A stretch of DNA of 60,000 nucleotides, from positions 16,371,309 through 16,431,308 of the forward strand of contig CM043959.1 of NCBI GenBank assembly GCA_014529385.2. Direction: 5' to 3'. Below the pieces are notes generated by a model, which was given only the letters and a program-made list of their open reading frames with translations, made no database searches and was not told the origin of the DNA. The position numbers were made by a program, and so were the translations under genes. Shown here piece by piece: positions 44,490 to 54,912 of this stretch (positions are counted from its first letter, which is position 1; each line of letters opens with the position of its first letter). The DNA is from Adiantum capillus-veneris. Taxonomy: Eukaryota > Streptophyta > Polypodiopsida > Polypodiales > Pteridaceae.

Positions 44490-47400
44490 ATGTCTACCCT
44501 AGATTCAAACGCAGCTTACACAAGCTTGGAGATCCCGATGATAGAGGAATATCCTCCCACAATGGATCTTCCAAACTTGCAATTGATAAAGACCCATCTT
44601 GTTGAGAGAGTTTGGATGATTGGTCATGAGAGTGAAGGACAATATAGATACATTGACGACAATGAGGTTAATCTTTATAGGTGCTCAGGTCCATACCTAG
44701 AAGAGATAACGGATTACAAGTTCTTATATGTCTACACATATGGAGTCGACTGTCAATGGAGATCTATAGTTGTCGACAAGTATGGACGAGAATACAGAGT
44801 TGTAGAAAGCACAAATCCACAGACTGTACTAGAAAGAGGTGGATATTTGGTCAATGAAGGACCACAAATGCCTCCACCAAACACGAGAATTCCTATAGGA
44901 GTTCCAAGAAGAGAGCCACCAGGATTCCCTTCAAGAGCGATAACGAGAGAAGGATTGGGGGAGTCTCTGGTTAGACTTGTAAACAATGGACGAGTTAGAC
45001 GATCCCAAGTCCAGAAATGGGTAAACAGAAAATACTCCGGAGATGAAGATCCGAGAGATCATGTAGCGGCTTTTAGAAGAGTGATTAGAGCAGAGGAAGT
45101 TTCAGATTTTGCGACACAGTTTGCAGGATTTGGATTGACTCTAGAAGATGATGCAGCTACTTGGTTCGACTCGGTGGAAATATGGGATTTTGAGACCCTA
45201 GATGAGCTGTTTGAGGAGTTTATTGAAGAATTCTCTCCAAAAGGCATTGCTCACAACACGGTCTCGCAAATCCATAGATTCAAACAGAAAGAGGATGAAT
45301 CATTACGCAAAGCATCATTACGACTCAAGAGATATGTTAAGCTCTGTCCGAGAGCGGAATTACCTAAGCAAGCACGACTGATGCTGATCTTTATCCAGGG
45401 AATGAGACATGCGGGCCTTCAGAAGGATCTGCATATGATAAGGAGGATGACGCTAAACGAGTTGATCAAAGAAGCTCTTTATCTAGTGGATAACTGTGAG
45501 GCATACAAAGAAAAGGACTTAAAGAGTCAAGGAGATGACACATCCTCTCAGAACAGTGTTTCACAGATAAGTGAGTCCATTGCCAAGCCAACGGCACCTA
45601 TTGATCAAGAAAAGCTTATTGACGACTTGGTCAAGAGGTTGATTCCTCTTGTAAGGTCTGATTCGGGAGAACCGAAGTGGTGTGAAATTGAGAGAAAATG
45701 GACGAACCATATGGAGGAAGAGTGCTATTATAGCATGAAAAATGCTAGGGAGAGGTATGTACAACCTGTTCCAGAAGCACCTATTCCACCTAGATACATT
45801 ACTAGGAATGCTCCAGGACCAATAGGAGTATTAAGGCCACAACTTGTCTTAGGACAACAACCTCCGCTGCCAGGTGCTAGAATGCCGGTAGACATGAGAT
45901 ACATGCCAATGATGGAAGCATCAAATAAACCAACGCCAGTACCAGCTACAATGTGGTATAGCAACCAAAGTGAGTACTACCCTTCGGAGCAACAAAATGT
46001 GAGAGAAACACATGGAGTGGTGAGGCCGGTACAACCTCCACCTCCTGGGTTTCAGTCGAATGAAAGAAGGTATGAAATGGACAAAAGGACATTGCGATTC
46101 ATTGCAAATAACGGCTTATCTAGGTCAGATCTTGCTTATAGCCAAGAGGAAATGCTAAAAGAATCTCCTCAACCAGAGACAGATTGTCACAAAAGTCGTG
46201 ACAACCACTTGGTCAAACAATGTCCTCATACGGAGATCACTGAAGTAAATGCCTATTGTCTTGAGTGTGGCATCACTCACTTGATCCCCGATTGCCCGAA
46301 AAAACCAAACCAAATCAGGAAAATCACGACAAATGTATCAGGGATTGTTCAGCTCCCTAGTAGCTCAGAAAATGAAAATGTTGTACCAGTTCAAGTGGTT
46401 ACGAGAGCACAAGCCCAAAAGAAAGCTGATGAGAATCTAGAGACAAAGAACACGGAAAGTGACACGAGTCCAAAGACAGATAATGGACCAAAGACAGACG
46501 CACCTAGTCAAAAAACTAAGAGCAAACGAAATAGTTGGAAAGCTAGAAAGACTAGGATGAAAGCACGCAGGGAACGAGAGCAAAAATCCCTAGCTAAGAA
46601 GCTTACCGAAGCTGAGGAGAAGATAAAACAACATGAGGAAAAGGAGGCACCTTCTCTTACACAGATGGTTAAACCTCTAGAAGAACCATCCACGGATGAG
46701 AAACCGAGAAGTGCTAGTTCAGGAGGATCTATGTTGGCAGAGAAGGTTAATGAGACATTAGATGCCCTCTTGAAAGCCTATGATGGGAGGCTCAAAAACA
46801 ACCAAACCCAAGAACAGAGGTGGATGACATATCCCTTTACGGAACTAGAAAAGCAAAGGTTTGAAATGTGCCATAAAATGATTCAAACAGCCCAAGCTTT
46901 ACTAGAACCACCAGGTGCAAAACCTGAGGATGTGATCCGTGTCCTGCCTACACAAGTAATCCCACCAAACCAGGAACTAAAAGAGCCAGATTCTAGTCAT
47001 GAGCTCAGACCAAAACTCAAAGACCCAGCATTAGAACCAAGGATAGTACTAAATACCACGGATAACTCTTTCGAGGGATTTCCCCAAGCTATACCTGAGG
47101 ATTGTAAAGAGATAGATGGTCTTGACGAATTGTGGAAACAAGTCAGAGAGGCCAATGAAGCCGATGACCCAAGAAGACGAGTAGACAAGACTAGTGATGA
47201 ACGAGGAGTGTTTCTACCACCAATAGAGGAATTTGAGACTGGATCTCAAATGAATCTAGACATGCAATTGTATTGGGGCGACAAAGGATCTGTACAATCT
47301 ATGGATAGTCAACCCCATTCGCTAAGAACACTACCGTCCTACATGGGAGAGTACGAGACCAAGTCAGATGTGGTTGCAGTCCCATCACAGAGACTGTCTC

Positions 47401-48419
47401 CCAACAAGGCCATCGATTCAAAGGGGCTAGTAGATATTCTATCTACCCCAGTCACCTGTACAATAGTGTTAGCCGAGTTGCTCAGAATAAGACCAAACAT
47501 GTGGGCTAATGTGGGTAAATGTCTAGAGAAATTTGGTATAAAAACCCCAATGACTCAAATCGAGGAAGGCATCAAAGAGCTTGAAATGCCTCAACTAAAT
47601 ACTAGGCCAGTGCCATTAAACAAGGTAGGTGAGTATTACGAGGGAGAAGATGGAAACACCACCCTTCCTGTGGAATTCAATGGTGTACAAACCATGGAAA
47701 TCCTTGACAGTGGAGCTGGTGTGGCCATTGCAACCAAAGAGGTTTGGAAAAAATGGGGAAAACCTGCCTTGAGATCCACACGAATGACCCTACAGCTTGC
47801 AGACGGACACAAGGAAAAGCCCATAGGACTGCTAGAAAAAGTAATTGTTACTTCTTGTGGCATTGAATATGAACACACTTTTGCTGCTGTTGACTTTGGC
47901 AAGAAGAACAACTATGAAATCATTCTGGGAAGACCATTCATGCGACAATTGAAAATGGTCCAAGATTGGGGTTATGACCATATATACCTGAGACATATGG
48001 AAACCATAACAAAGGTAAACTTGAGGGACCATAGCTATAGGGATGTGACGAGAACACCGGTTGAGGAGTTTGATTCCGCCACAGTTGCAGGATCAGAACT
48101 TCCAGCTTGGTTAGGTAAGCCTAAAGAGTTGTGGATGTGTGGAGCTTCACAATGTGGTAGCTTGAAACGTGAGGAATGTATCCTAGAGCGAGCTATGGAG
48201 GATAGGGATTATATCCCAGAACCATTTCCTGAAGAAGAGTTAGAGCCTTTTGGATGGGAACACATCTTGGCTACTCTGGACGTGTGCGTCGTGGAGGATG
48301 CTCCCACAACTAAGTTTTGTGATGAAAATGGCTATGATGTCGTTCCTTATTTTGCAGTGAGTGTAATCCAGGAAAACGAAGAAATCCAGACATCAACAAG
48401 CTCTCGAAATAAGGAGTAA
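44490..48419 (+). CDS. gag-protease polyprotein of an LTR retrotransposon
   Basis: This open frame has 1309 residues. The N-terminal 150 residues are unrecognised. A retrotransposon-gag capsid domain spans about residues 178-340 (RKYSGDEDPRDHVAAFRR, AATWFDSVEIWDFETLDELFEEF, IHRFKQKEDESLRKASLRLK). A CCHC-like knuckle, CLECGITHLIPDC, lies near residue 590, with one residue fewer than the standard spacing. A Lys/Glu/Arg coiled region lies at about 675-715. A retropepsin-like protease lies at about 1055-1170, with the active-site segment EILDSGAGVAIA (about 1070) and the late flap-side motif EIILGRPFM (about 1144). The frame ends in an acidic tail without RT. It would form particles and process itself. 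It starts at ATG 44490, well after the leader repeats. Confidence 0.88.
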   Translation: MSTLDSNAAYTSLEIPMIEEYPPTMDLPNLQLIKTHLVERVWMIGHESEGQYRYIDDNEVNLYRCSGPYLEEITDYKFLYVYTYGVDCQWRSIVVDKYGREYRVVESTNPQTVLERGGYLVNEGPQMPPPNTRIPIGVPRREPPGFPSRAITREGLGESLVRLVNNGRVRRSQVQKWVNRKYSGDEDPRDHVAAFRRVIRAEEVSDFATQFAGFGLTLEDDAATWFDSVEIWDFETLDELFEEFIEEFSPKGIAHNTVSQIHRFKQKEDESLRKASLRLKRYVKLCPRAELPKQARLMLIFIQGMRHAGLQKDLHMIRRMTLNELIKEALYLVDNCEAYKEKDLKSQGDDTSSQNSVSQISESIAKPTAPIDQEKLIDDLVKRLIPLVRSDSGEPKWCEIERKWTNHMEEECYYSMKNARERYVQPVPEAPIPPRYITRNAPGPIGVLRPQLVLGQQPPLPGARMPVDMRYMPMMEASNKPTPVPATMWYSNQSEYYPSEQQNVRETHGVVRPVQPPPPGFQSNERRYEMDKRTLRFIANNGLSRSDLAYSQEEMLKESPQPETDCHKSRDNHLVKQCPHTEITEVNAYCLECGITHLIPDCPKKPNQIRKITTNVSGIVQLPSSSENENVVPVQVVTRAQAQKKADENLETKNTESDTSPKTDNGPKTDAPSQKTKSKRNSWKARKTRMKARREREQKSLAKKLTEAEEKIKQHEEKEAPSLTQMVKPLEEPSTDEKPRSASSGGSMLAEKVNETLDALLKAYDGRLKNNQTQEQRWMTYPFTELEKQRFEMCHKMIQTAQALLEPPGAKPEDVIRVLPTQVIPPNQELKEPDSSHELRPKLKDPALEPRIVLNTTDNSFEGFPQAIPEDCKEIDGLDELWKQVREANEADDPRRRVDKTSDERGVFLPPIEEFETGSQMNLDMQLYWGDKGSVQSMDSQPHSLRTLPSYMGEYETKSDVVAVPSQRLSPNKAIDSKGLVDILSTPVTCTIVLAELLRIRPNMWANVGKCLEKFGIKTPMTQIEEGIKELEMPQLNTRPVPLNKVGEYYEGEDGNTTLPVEFNGVQTMEILDSGAGVAIATKEVWKKWGKPALRSTRMTLQLADGHKEKPIGLLEKVIVTSCGIEYEHTFAAVDFGKKNNYEIILGRPFMRQLKMVQDWGYDHIYLRHMETITKVNLRDHSYRDVTRTPVEEFDSATVAGSELPAWLGKPKELWMCGASQCGSLKREECILERAMEDRDYIPEPFPEEELEPFGWEHILATLDVCVVEDAPTTKFCDENGYDVVPYFAVSVIQENEEIQTSTSSRNKE

Positions 48420-49260
48420 ACAAAGAAATATGGAGAATCAAAAGATGAAGAAGACGACGAGTTCTATGACTCTGTAGAACACTTCGAGCTTCAAGAAGAT
48501 CAACGACCCGGGAATCAATGTCATCGCTACATGAATAAAGTGCATCAAAAGTGGATTCCAAAGTCCTCCAAGAAACTACCACCCACGAGCAAACAGACAG
48601 TAACTTTCCAATACCAGCCAAAAAATCAAGGGAAAGTACAAGAAGTCAACCTTGCTGATGATAGTAGCGATAGTGATGAATCTTACGACATCCCCTATCA
48701 TCAACTCAGGCCATAACTATCACCAACCCCTTCAGCAACAACCATGACAGGTCAAAAGAACAGGACAACAAGTCAAAGCCAAAAAGCTCGACAAATATGG
48801 ATACCAAAAAGCCAGATCGGCAAAAAACAGATATGGATCAAGAAGACAAAGATCTCTAATGACAAATCACAAGATCCAACACCAAAACAAAAACAAGGAA
48901 AGTGTGCACGAACGGGTAAGAATATCACAAAGTCGCAAGCTTTCACAACTCAGGTTTGGGCTCCAAAGAAGTTGATTCATGCACAAAAAATCAAGAATTC
49001 ATTTGGATTCCAAAACAACCAGAGTATCAACTTTCAAAGCCTGAATCCCGTCACCAACCAAGCGTACAAGGGCTGAAGCAAAGACCATTGTTGACTCACA
49101 CAACAAAAAGGTGGATCCCAAAGAAGTCTCTTCAAACACAAATGAAGCACGGGCAAGTATAGGTTCCCAAACGAGAGCCAGCAACAAAACAGCCAATAAT
49201 CGCAAAGAAATGGGTCCCAAAGAAGAACAACAAAACTGTTGTCAGTGCATTGCCGCTTGA
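48420..49260 (+). pseudogene. decayed coding region with recurring W-I/V-P-K motifs
   Basis: Broken plus-strand frames repeatedly encode a Trp-[Ile/Val/Ala]-Pro-Lys core: HQKWIPKSSKK (48541), RQIWIPKSQIGKKQIWIKK (48791), QVWAPKKLIH (48952), KRWIPKKS (49108) and KKWVPKKN (49206). The surroundings are Lys/Gln/Ser-rich. The motif resembles the WVPK segment in gag or gag-pol linkers of plant retroelements. Spacing is irregular and stops intervene, so I treat it as a decayed continuation of the polyprotein or a repeat expansion. Confidence 0.5.
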
Positions 49261-50850
49261 ATTCTTACAATTCTTCCTACGATTACAGTACAGTTAGAAG
49301 AGAGCAAGTCGCTTCAATCAAGCAACGATACAGGAGCTTCAAAGACCATTACATTGCTTAGAATAGGAAGCCTCGCCAACAAATGCCAATAAGCAAATTG
49401 CTTATACCCACATCTTGCACAACATAAATCTTTTCCATGCATTGACTGTGTATGCATAATAGGGCTACATTACAAGGCCTGCATAGGCACAACTTTTAAT
49501 TGCCCAAGCACAACACATACCCTTTGCGATACCCTGTCATAAAGGATGACTCCAAATAGGAAGGGGGGAGGCATTCTGAATGCAAACCTAACATTATGAC
49601 TATTAGAGGGCAATGTTTTGTGAGATGCATTGAATTTTTGCGTTTTATTGTGATAATTTTTTGACTAAATTTAGAGTATATGCCCTCATCATAGTGTTAC
49701 AGAGGAGTATGGGGACAAAATCCATATATGAGCCCCTAGGGACATGTGTATAGTATACATAGCATTTAGATTTCTATTTGAATGATTTTTCTTTTGTTGA
49801 GTTGTTTTAAGATTTTCTTTGTTTATTATTAAGATTAAAAAAAATAAAAAATAAAAAAATCCATAATCCACATGAAGAAAAGACTGATGAGAGGCGTGAG
49901 CACTACAAAGAGAAGAAGGTACAGGGAAACGATGAAACTTCACGAAGTATGTCTCAACAGCCACTACAACAGCCGAAGAACTTGTCACAAAGCAGTGTCA
50001 ACATGCAACCGACAAGTCATACAAGTCAGAGTCGAGTAGCTACGCCACAAAATGAGTGAGGTGTTAGTCCCAAAGCTTCAAGTAATATTCTCTGTGGTCT
50101 AAGCATCTTAGCTATTCTAGGTACTGCTCAAGCTGGAAGAGTTGAGCATATTTACGTTGTGTCGCTCATGCTGGTATAGGTGAGCAAAAGAGTCAAAGTC
50201 TAAGTACTTAAGTCTGGTGAAGTGAAGGAGAAGGTCCAAAAGACACTCATGTACTGAGCACAGTGAGATACGAGTGGAGAAACTTCTACATCGAAAACCC
50301 TTCTTGGAAAGGTGGAAGCTATTGAAACATCTTTTGATGTCACATGTGCTACATTTATTCCTCGAAACACCCATCATCTCCTTCTTTCACATTGCATGCT
50401 TTTGTTGACAAATTTCTCATATGCATATAGAGTGTCCCATAATTGGCACTTGCATTAGGCACTTTTTCCGTGTTTCACCCAAGCACTCACCTTTCATGAA
50501 CATGTACTTCACGTTCAACTGCTCAACTCCAATAAGAGCGTATACCAAAGGCATTTTTTTTTCCCCACCGGGTTTTTTCCCTTTGGTCATCAAGGTTTTA
50601 GACCCTAATCTAAAGAACACCTATCACCATCCTCTTGTACATATTCCTTCTACATCAACAATAAGGAAATGCTACTCAAATCAATTGACAAATGAATTGA
50701 AGAACCAATTTCAGATCATAGCATACTTCTCCTCAATAGCGAGTCGAAGAATGGCCTACAATGACAAAGCTGCAGACAACACTAACAACATGATTGCACA
50801 AGAACAAAGAAGTCCCCAATGAAGAAGAGCAGACATAAACGTGATCAGAG
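49261..50850 (+). other. non-coding interior of the gag-pro element
   Basis: No intact gene is seen. An A-rich stretch lies at 49838-49860. CCCCACCGGGTTTTTTCCCTT near 50562-50583, followed by AAGGTTTTAGAC, resembles the CACCGGGTTTTTCCC block found upstream of the 3' LTR in many plant LTR retrotransposons. Confidence 0.5.
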
Positions 50851-50859
50851 GATCTCAAA

Positions 50860-51393
<534 letters not shown>

Positions 51394-51450
51394 ACAACAA
51401 AGACCACATCGCCATCGACAATCAGGTCATGTCGGGGACGACATGAACGC

Positions 51451-51462
51451 GGAAGGGGGGAA
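51451..51462 (+). other. polypurine tract of the gag-pro element
   Basis: GGAAGGGGGGAA directly precedes TGTTGACC of the 3' LTR. Confidence 0.88.
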
Positions 51463-52404
51463 TGTTGACCGCTGGGTCAACAACACAACATAACTCAAGT
51501 TTCGTACCAAAGTCTTATCTTTTGCGAGTTATGAAATGCTGCGGATTATGGATATAAACGTCATTTGTAATGAGTAGTTATTCTAGTTTCAGAAGCCTGG
51601 GTGCAATGGCACTTCCAGATTGTAAATACAAAGCCATTTGACCCTTTCAACCCCATTTTTGGTTAAACCTAAGGTAGCCTTAGTATATAAGGTACCTAGG
51701 TCATTTTGTAAAGAAGACTTTTATCATAATCAAACTTAGCGCTGCCATCTACTGTGTGTGAGAGAGAAAGAGAGTGAGTGTGAGCTTCATCCTCCCGCTA
51801 CGCCCGGCTTGCTCAACACATTGGAGATCCGACTGCACCATTGCGGTAGGCTCGAGGAGAGCTACGCGACAACGCCAAGCATTCCACGCGAGACGAAGCG
51901 CACACGCCGACGCATCTACGAGCTATTTGTGGCCGTAAGTGTATCAAACGATGTCTGTTTTTTGCGTGCTAGTAGTCTATAGAATCGTGGCAACATAAGC
52001 TACACATAAGTACTCATAAATTTCAGTTTCGGGCACTTTCGAAATTCAGCTCTGTCATCCTACGCGTTTTCCGCAGACGGGTTTAGAGTGAGGGTTTTGA
52101 GTGTAGAAGCTTAGGGACAGGTGTATCCTAGTGAGGGGATGGTGTTCCTTAAGTTTCGTATGAATCTGGCATGATTAGGTGAGTTACCTTTTCTATGTGT
52201 GTATGTGGCTAGGTGGTGTAGTTGAGAGCAGTGAGGTTCTTGATTGTGGTTTAGTTGGCCTTCCTGAGTGTTGTATGTGTAGGATGGTCTCAGCCTGACA
52301 AGCTTAATAGATTTCCTCCGTGTGCCTATCGTGTCATCTGTGCCCTCGATTGACATTATGTTGATCTAGGTAGTGTTTGCATGCACTTCATGGGTGTGTG
52401 AGTC

Positions 52405-52917
52405 TCACCCGTCCAACAGAGATCCTATGCAATGACTAAGACGCACTACACCTGGAAAAATAATATTGGACGTAGTAGGCTTCGACCACAAATGAGGATC
52501 ATACTTATGTTCCATCGCATCCATATGGTGCAACTTTTCCACGGTAGGTGGAAATTCTAGAACGAGATCTCCATTGTAAGACCTTGGAATCTCTGTAACT
52601 TGTTCCACTTGTTGTATTTGCATTGAAAGCTTTGTCAATGTGCCCTTCTTTTCGGCATGTAAGAGTTTTTTTCTTGTACTCCTTTTGAAGCTATTTGAGG
52701 GCAAAACTCGAGGGGGGGTACATAGGTCTATTAACTCCTTTTGACCGAATTGCATCTTTGACGGACTATCCACAATGGCAATGGGAGTCATGCTAGGTGA
52801 GCCGGCATATTGTGTTTGATGGGATACGTTGACTTTGTATTTACGTGCAAGCTGCTCATCCAATACATAAATGAATTCACCCAAATTGTTGAGCGTCCTC
52901 TCAAGAGGCAAATTCAT
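52405..52917 (-). CDS. antisense ORF in the 3' LTR, 170 residues, unknown
   Basis: The partner of 41927-42439, with the same length and near-identical sequence. It stays open in both LTRs. Function unknown; see the other copy. Confidence 0.4.
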   Translation of the reverse strand: MNLPLERTLNNLGEFIYVLDEQLARKYKVNVSHQTQYAGSPSMTPIAIVDSPSKMQFGQKELIDLCTPPRVLPSNSFKRSTRKKLLHAEKKGTLTKLSMQIQQVEQVTEIPRSYNGDLVLEFPPTVEKLHHMDAMEHKYDPHLWSKPTTSNIIFPGVVRLSHCIGSLLDG

Positions 52918-53536
52918 TTCTCATCTAAAGTTGTAAATTGCATTGGAGAAATTAATTTTAAAAGAAATGATTCCGATATTATAAATTTACCATTGTAAAA
53001 AGGATAAGAAAACTCTTTCCCCAGGAAAAATAAAGAGCAAGCCATAATAATAGGCTAAGCAAATAATTAAGCACAAGATCACATTGTATATACTAAAACA
53101 AATTGTTTATATACTCACATCTAATAATATAGCCGTTATAAATTTAAAATTAATATTATTTTATTATTTTACACAATAAATGTAAAAAAATACCAATTTT
53201 TAAAAAATATTTGTTACAAAATATTTGTGACTGTGTGATCAGGTGAATTTAATTATTTTAATTTCTTTTTTTAATGTTTGTGTAAAGGAGATGTGTGAGT
53301 AATTGGGTGTGCTAAGGATAGGGGAGCAAGATGCTGTAAGTCGAAGTTGAAGGGTTGAGGAGTCAAACAACGGGAACGTTAGGAGATAGTACTCCCCATC
53401 CCCTCCCACGCCATTCAGGCGACGAGAAAGGGGGGCGGGGTTTGCGTGCAGGGCCGCCACTTGGGATGGAGGCGAGGGCAGGGGCGCTATCTGGGGTGGG
53501 GGGGCGAGGCAAGGGGGGTGGAGGCGGGCGGGCCGG

Positions 53537-54240
53537 AGAGTTGTCCATGGGCGACCAAGCGCCCATGGCACGCGTGTTGGTAAAGGGCGGGGGCGGGGCA
53601 CTAACGCAAGGGAGGCGGAGGGGAGGGAGGGCGGGGTGTTGTCCATGGGTGGGCACACGCTCCCACACGGGGGCGTGTGCCCGCCCATGGCCAACGCGCT
53701 GGCCATGGACGCGTGTGACGTGTGTGTGTACTCTACCTCTGGCGACGCGTTGGCCAGAGGTAGAGTACACACACGTTACATGCGCGACAGTCCACGTGGA
53801 CACGTTGGCCGTCGCGTGTCCACGTGGACTCCCCATGTGTACCGTCGTCAGTCGATGGTACACGTGGCAGGCCATGTGGCCACGCGCACTGCCACACAGG
53901 CAGTGCGTCGGCCACATGGCTTGCCACGTGTACCGTCGACTGACGACGATACACGTGGCACGACACGTGGCGACTTTTTAGCGACTAAAAAGTCACCACG
54001 CACCGTGCCAGGTGTGTCGCTAAAAAGTCGCCACGCGCCGTGCCAGGTGTACTGTCGCCCAACGTCAGTACACGTGGCATGCCACGTGGCCGACGCGCTG
54101 CCTACGTGGTAGTGCGCGTGGCCACGTGGCCTACCATGTGTACCGTCGACTGACAACGATACACGTGGCGAGGCGAGTCCACGTGGACAAGCGACGGGGC
54201 CGGCGTGGCCAGCATGTCCATGTGGACTGCCACATGTGTC
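53537..54240. repeat. palindrome-dense, CACGTG-rich island in the 3' LTR only
   Basis: The block is GC-rich and full of overlapping inverted repeats. One hairpin pairs GTGTGTACTCTACCTCTGGC (about 53722) with its inverse (about 53754-53773). Others pair TACCGTCGTCAGTCGA-like words, and GCGACTTTTTAGCGAC pairs with GTCGCTAAAAAGTCGC-like text (53970-54032). I count at least ten CACGTG cores, mostly as CCACGTGG, TACACGTGG or GCCACGTGT. CACGTG is the plant G-box bound by bZIP and bHLH factors. No protein-coding signal is seen despite long open frames. Confidence 0.85.
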
Positions 54241-54641
54241 TGTCCACATACACACACGTTGCAAAAAGCGTATGTGTGCATGTGAACACACACACAAACG
54301 CACACACACGCGCCACGAAGGCGCGTATGTGTGCACACACACAAACTCACACACGTAGACGTGCGTGTGTGTGTACACATACACACTGGCACACACACGT
54401 GCCTGCGTGCAACACGTGTGTGTGCACACACACACACACACAAACGCCAGTGCATACGTGTGTGTGTACACACACCCACACGCCCACGCCCACGAACTGC
54501 ACACACACGCACATGCGTGTACGTGCACACGTGCACTTGCACACACACACACACACACATACGTACACGCCCACACGTGCACACACACACACACCAACAT
54601 ACACACACACGCCAACACGTGCACACACAGACACACACGCC

Positions 54642-54688
<47 letters not shown>

Positions 54689-54690
54689 GG
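54241..54690. repeat. CA/TG-rich stretch with ACACGTGTG-type palindromes and (CA)n
   Basis: Alternating purine-pyrimidine DNA runs for about 450 bases, with CACACACGTGTGTG-like palindromes, and ends in a pure CA tract (54641-54686). Such DNA favours Z-form. The first 74 bases match the end of the 5' LTR. Confidence 0.85.
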
Positions 54691-54912
54691 ACAAAATAAT
54701 AAAATAATAAAATTAAAATTAATAAATAAAAATGAAAGCTTTATAAAGTGCATTGACCTTCTCTTTTCACTTTCTTCATCTCTATTTTCTTCTATTGCAC
54801 AGATCTCTCTCTTTCTCTCTGTCAAGTTTTCTTTTGTTCGCATCTCAAACTCTTACCTACAATTTCTCATAAATCATCCTATATCTATCTTCTTTAATTC
54901 TTTAGTGCAAGC

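Larger units (their letters stand above)
51463..54314 (+). repeat. 3' LTR (about 2.85 kb)
   Basis: It is the partner of 40985-43130, with an extra 0.7-kb block at 53537-54240. Scattered single-base differences give an estimated 1-2% divergence. The right limit is the last base shared with the 5' copy. A CA/TG-rich stretch continues to 54686 and may belong to it. Confidence 0.8.

Noticed and set aside
49881-49910. CTGATGA at 49885 as a possible hammerhead ribozyme
   Set aside because: The required GAAA after a stem is not present (AAAG follows). I also scanned the PLE 5' regions for CTGANGA with GAAA in either orientation and saw no convincing site, but did not run a covariance model.
53355-54112. 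Open frames of about 180-330 codons in the G-box island
   Set aside because: GC-rich palindromic DNA has few stops. Frames are open on both strands with mirrored, motif-free peptides.
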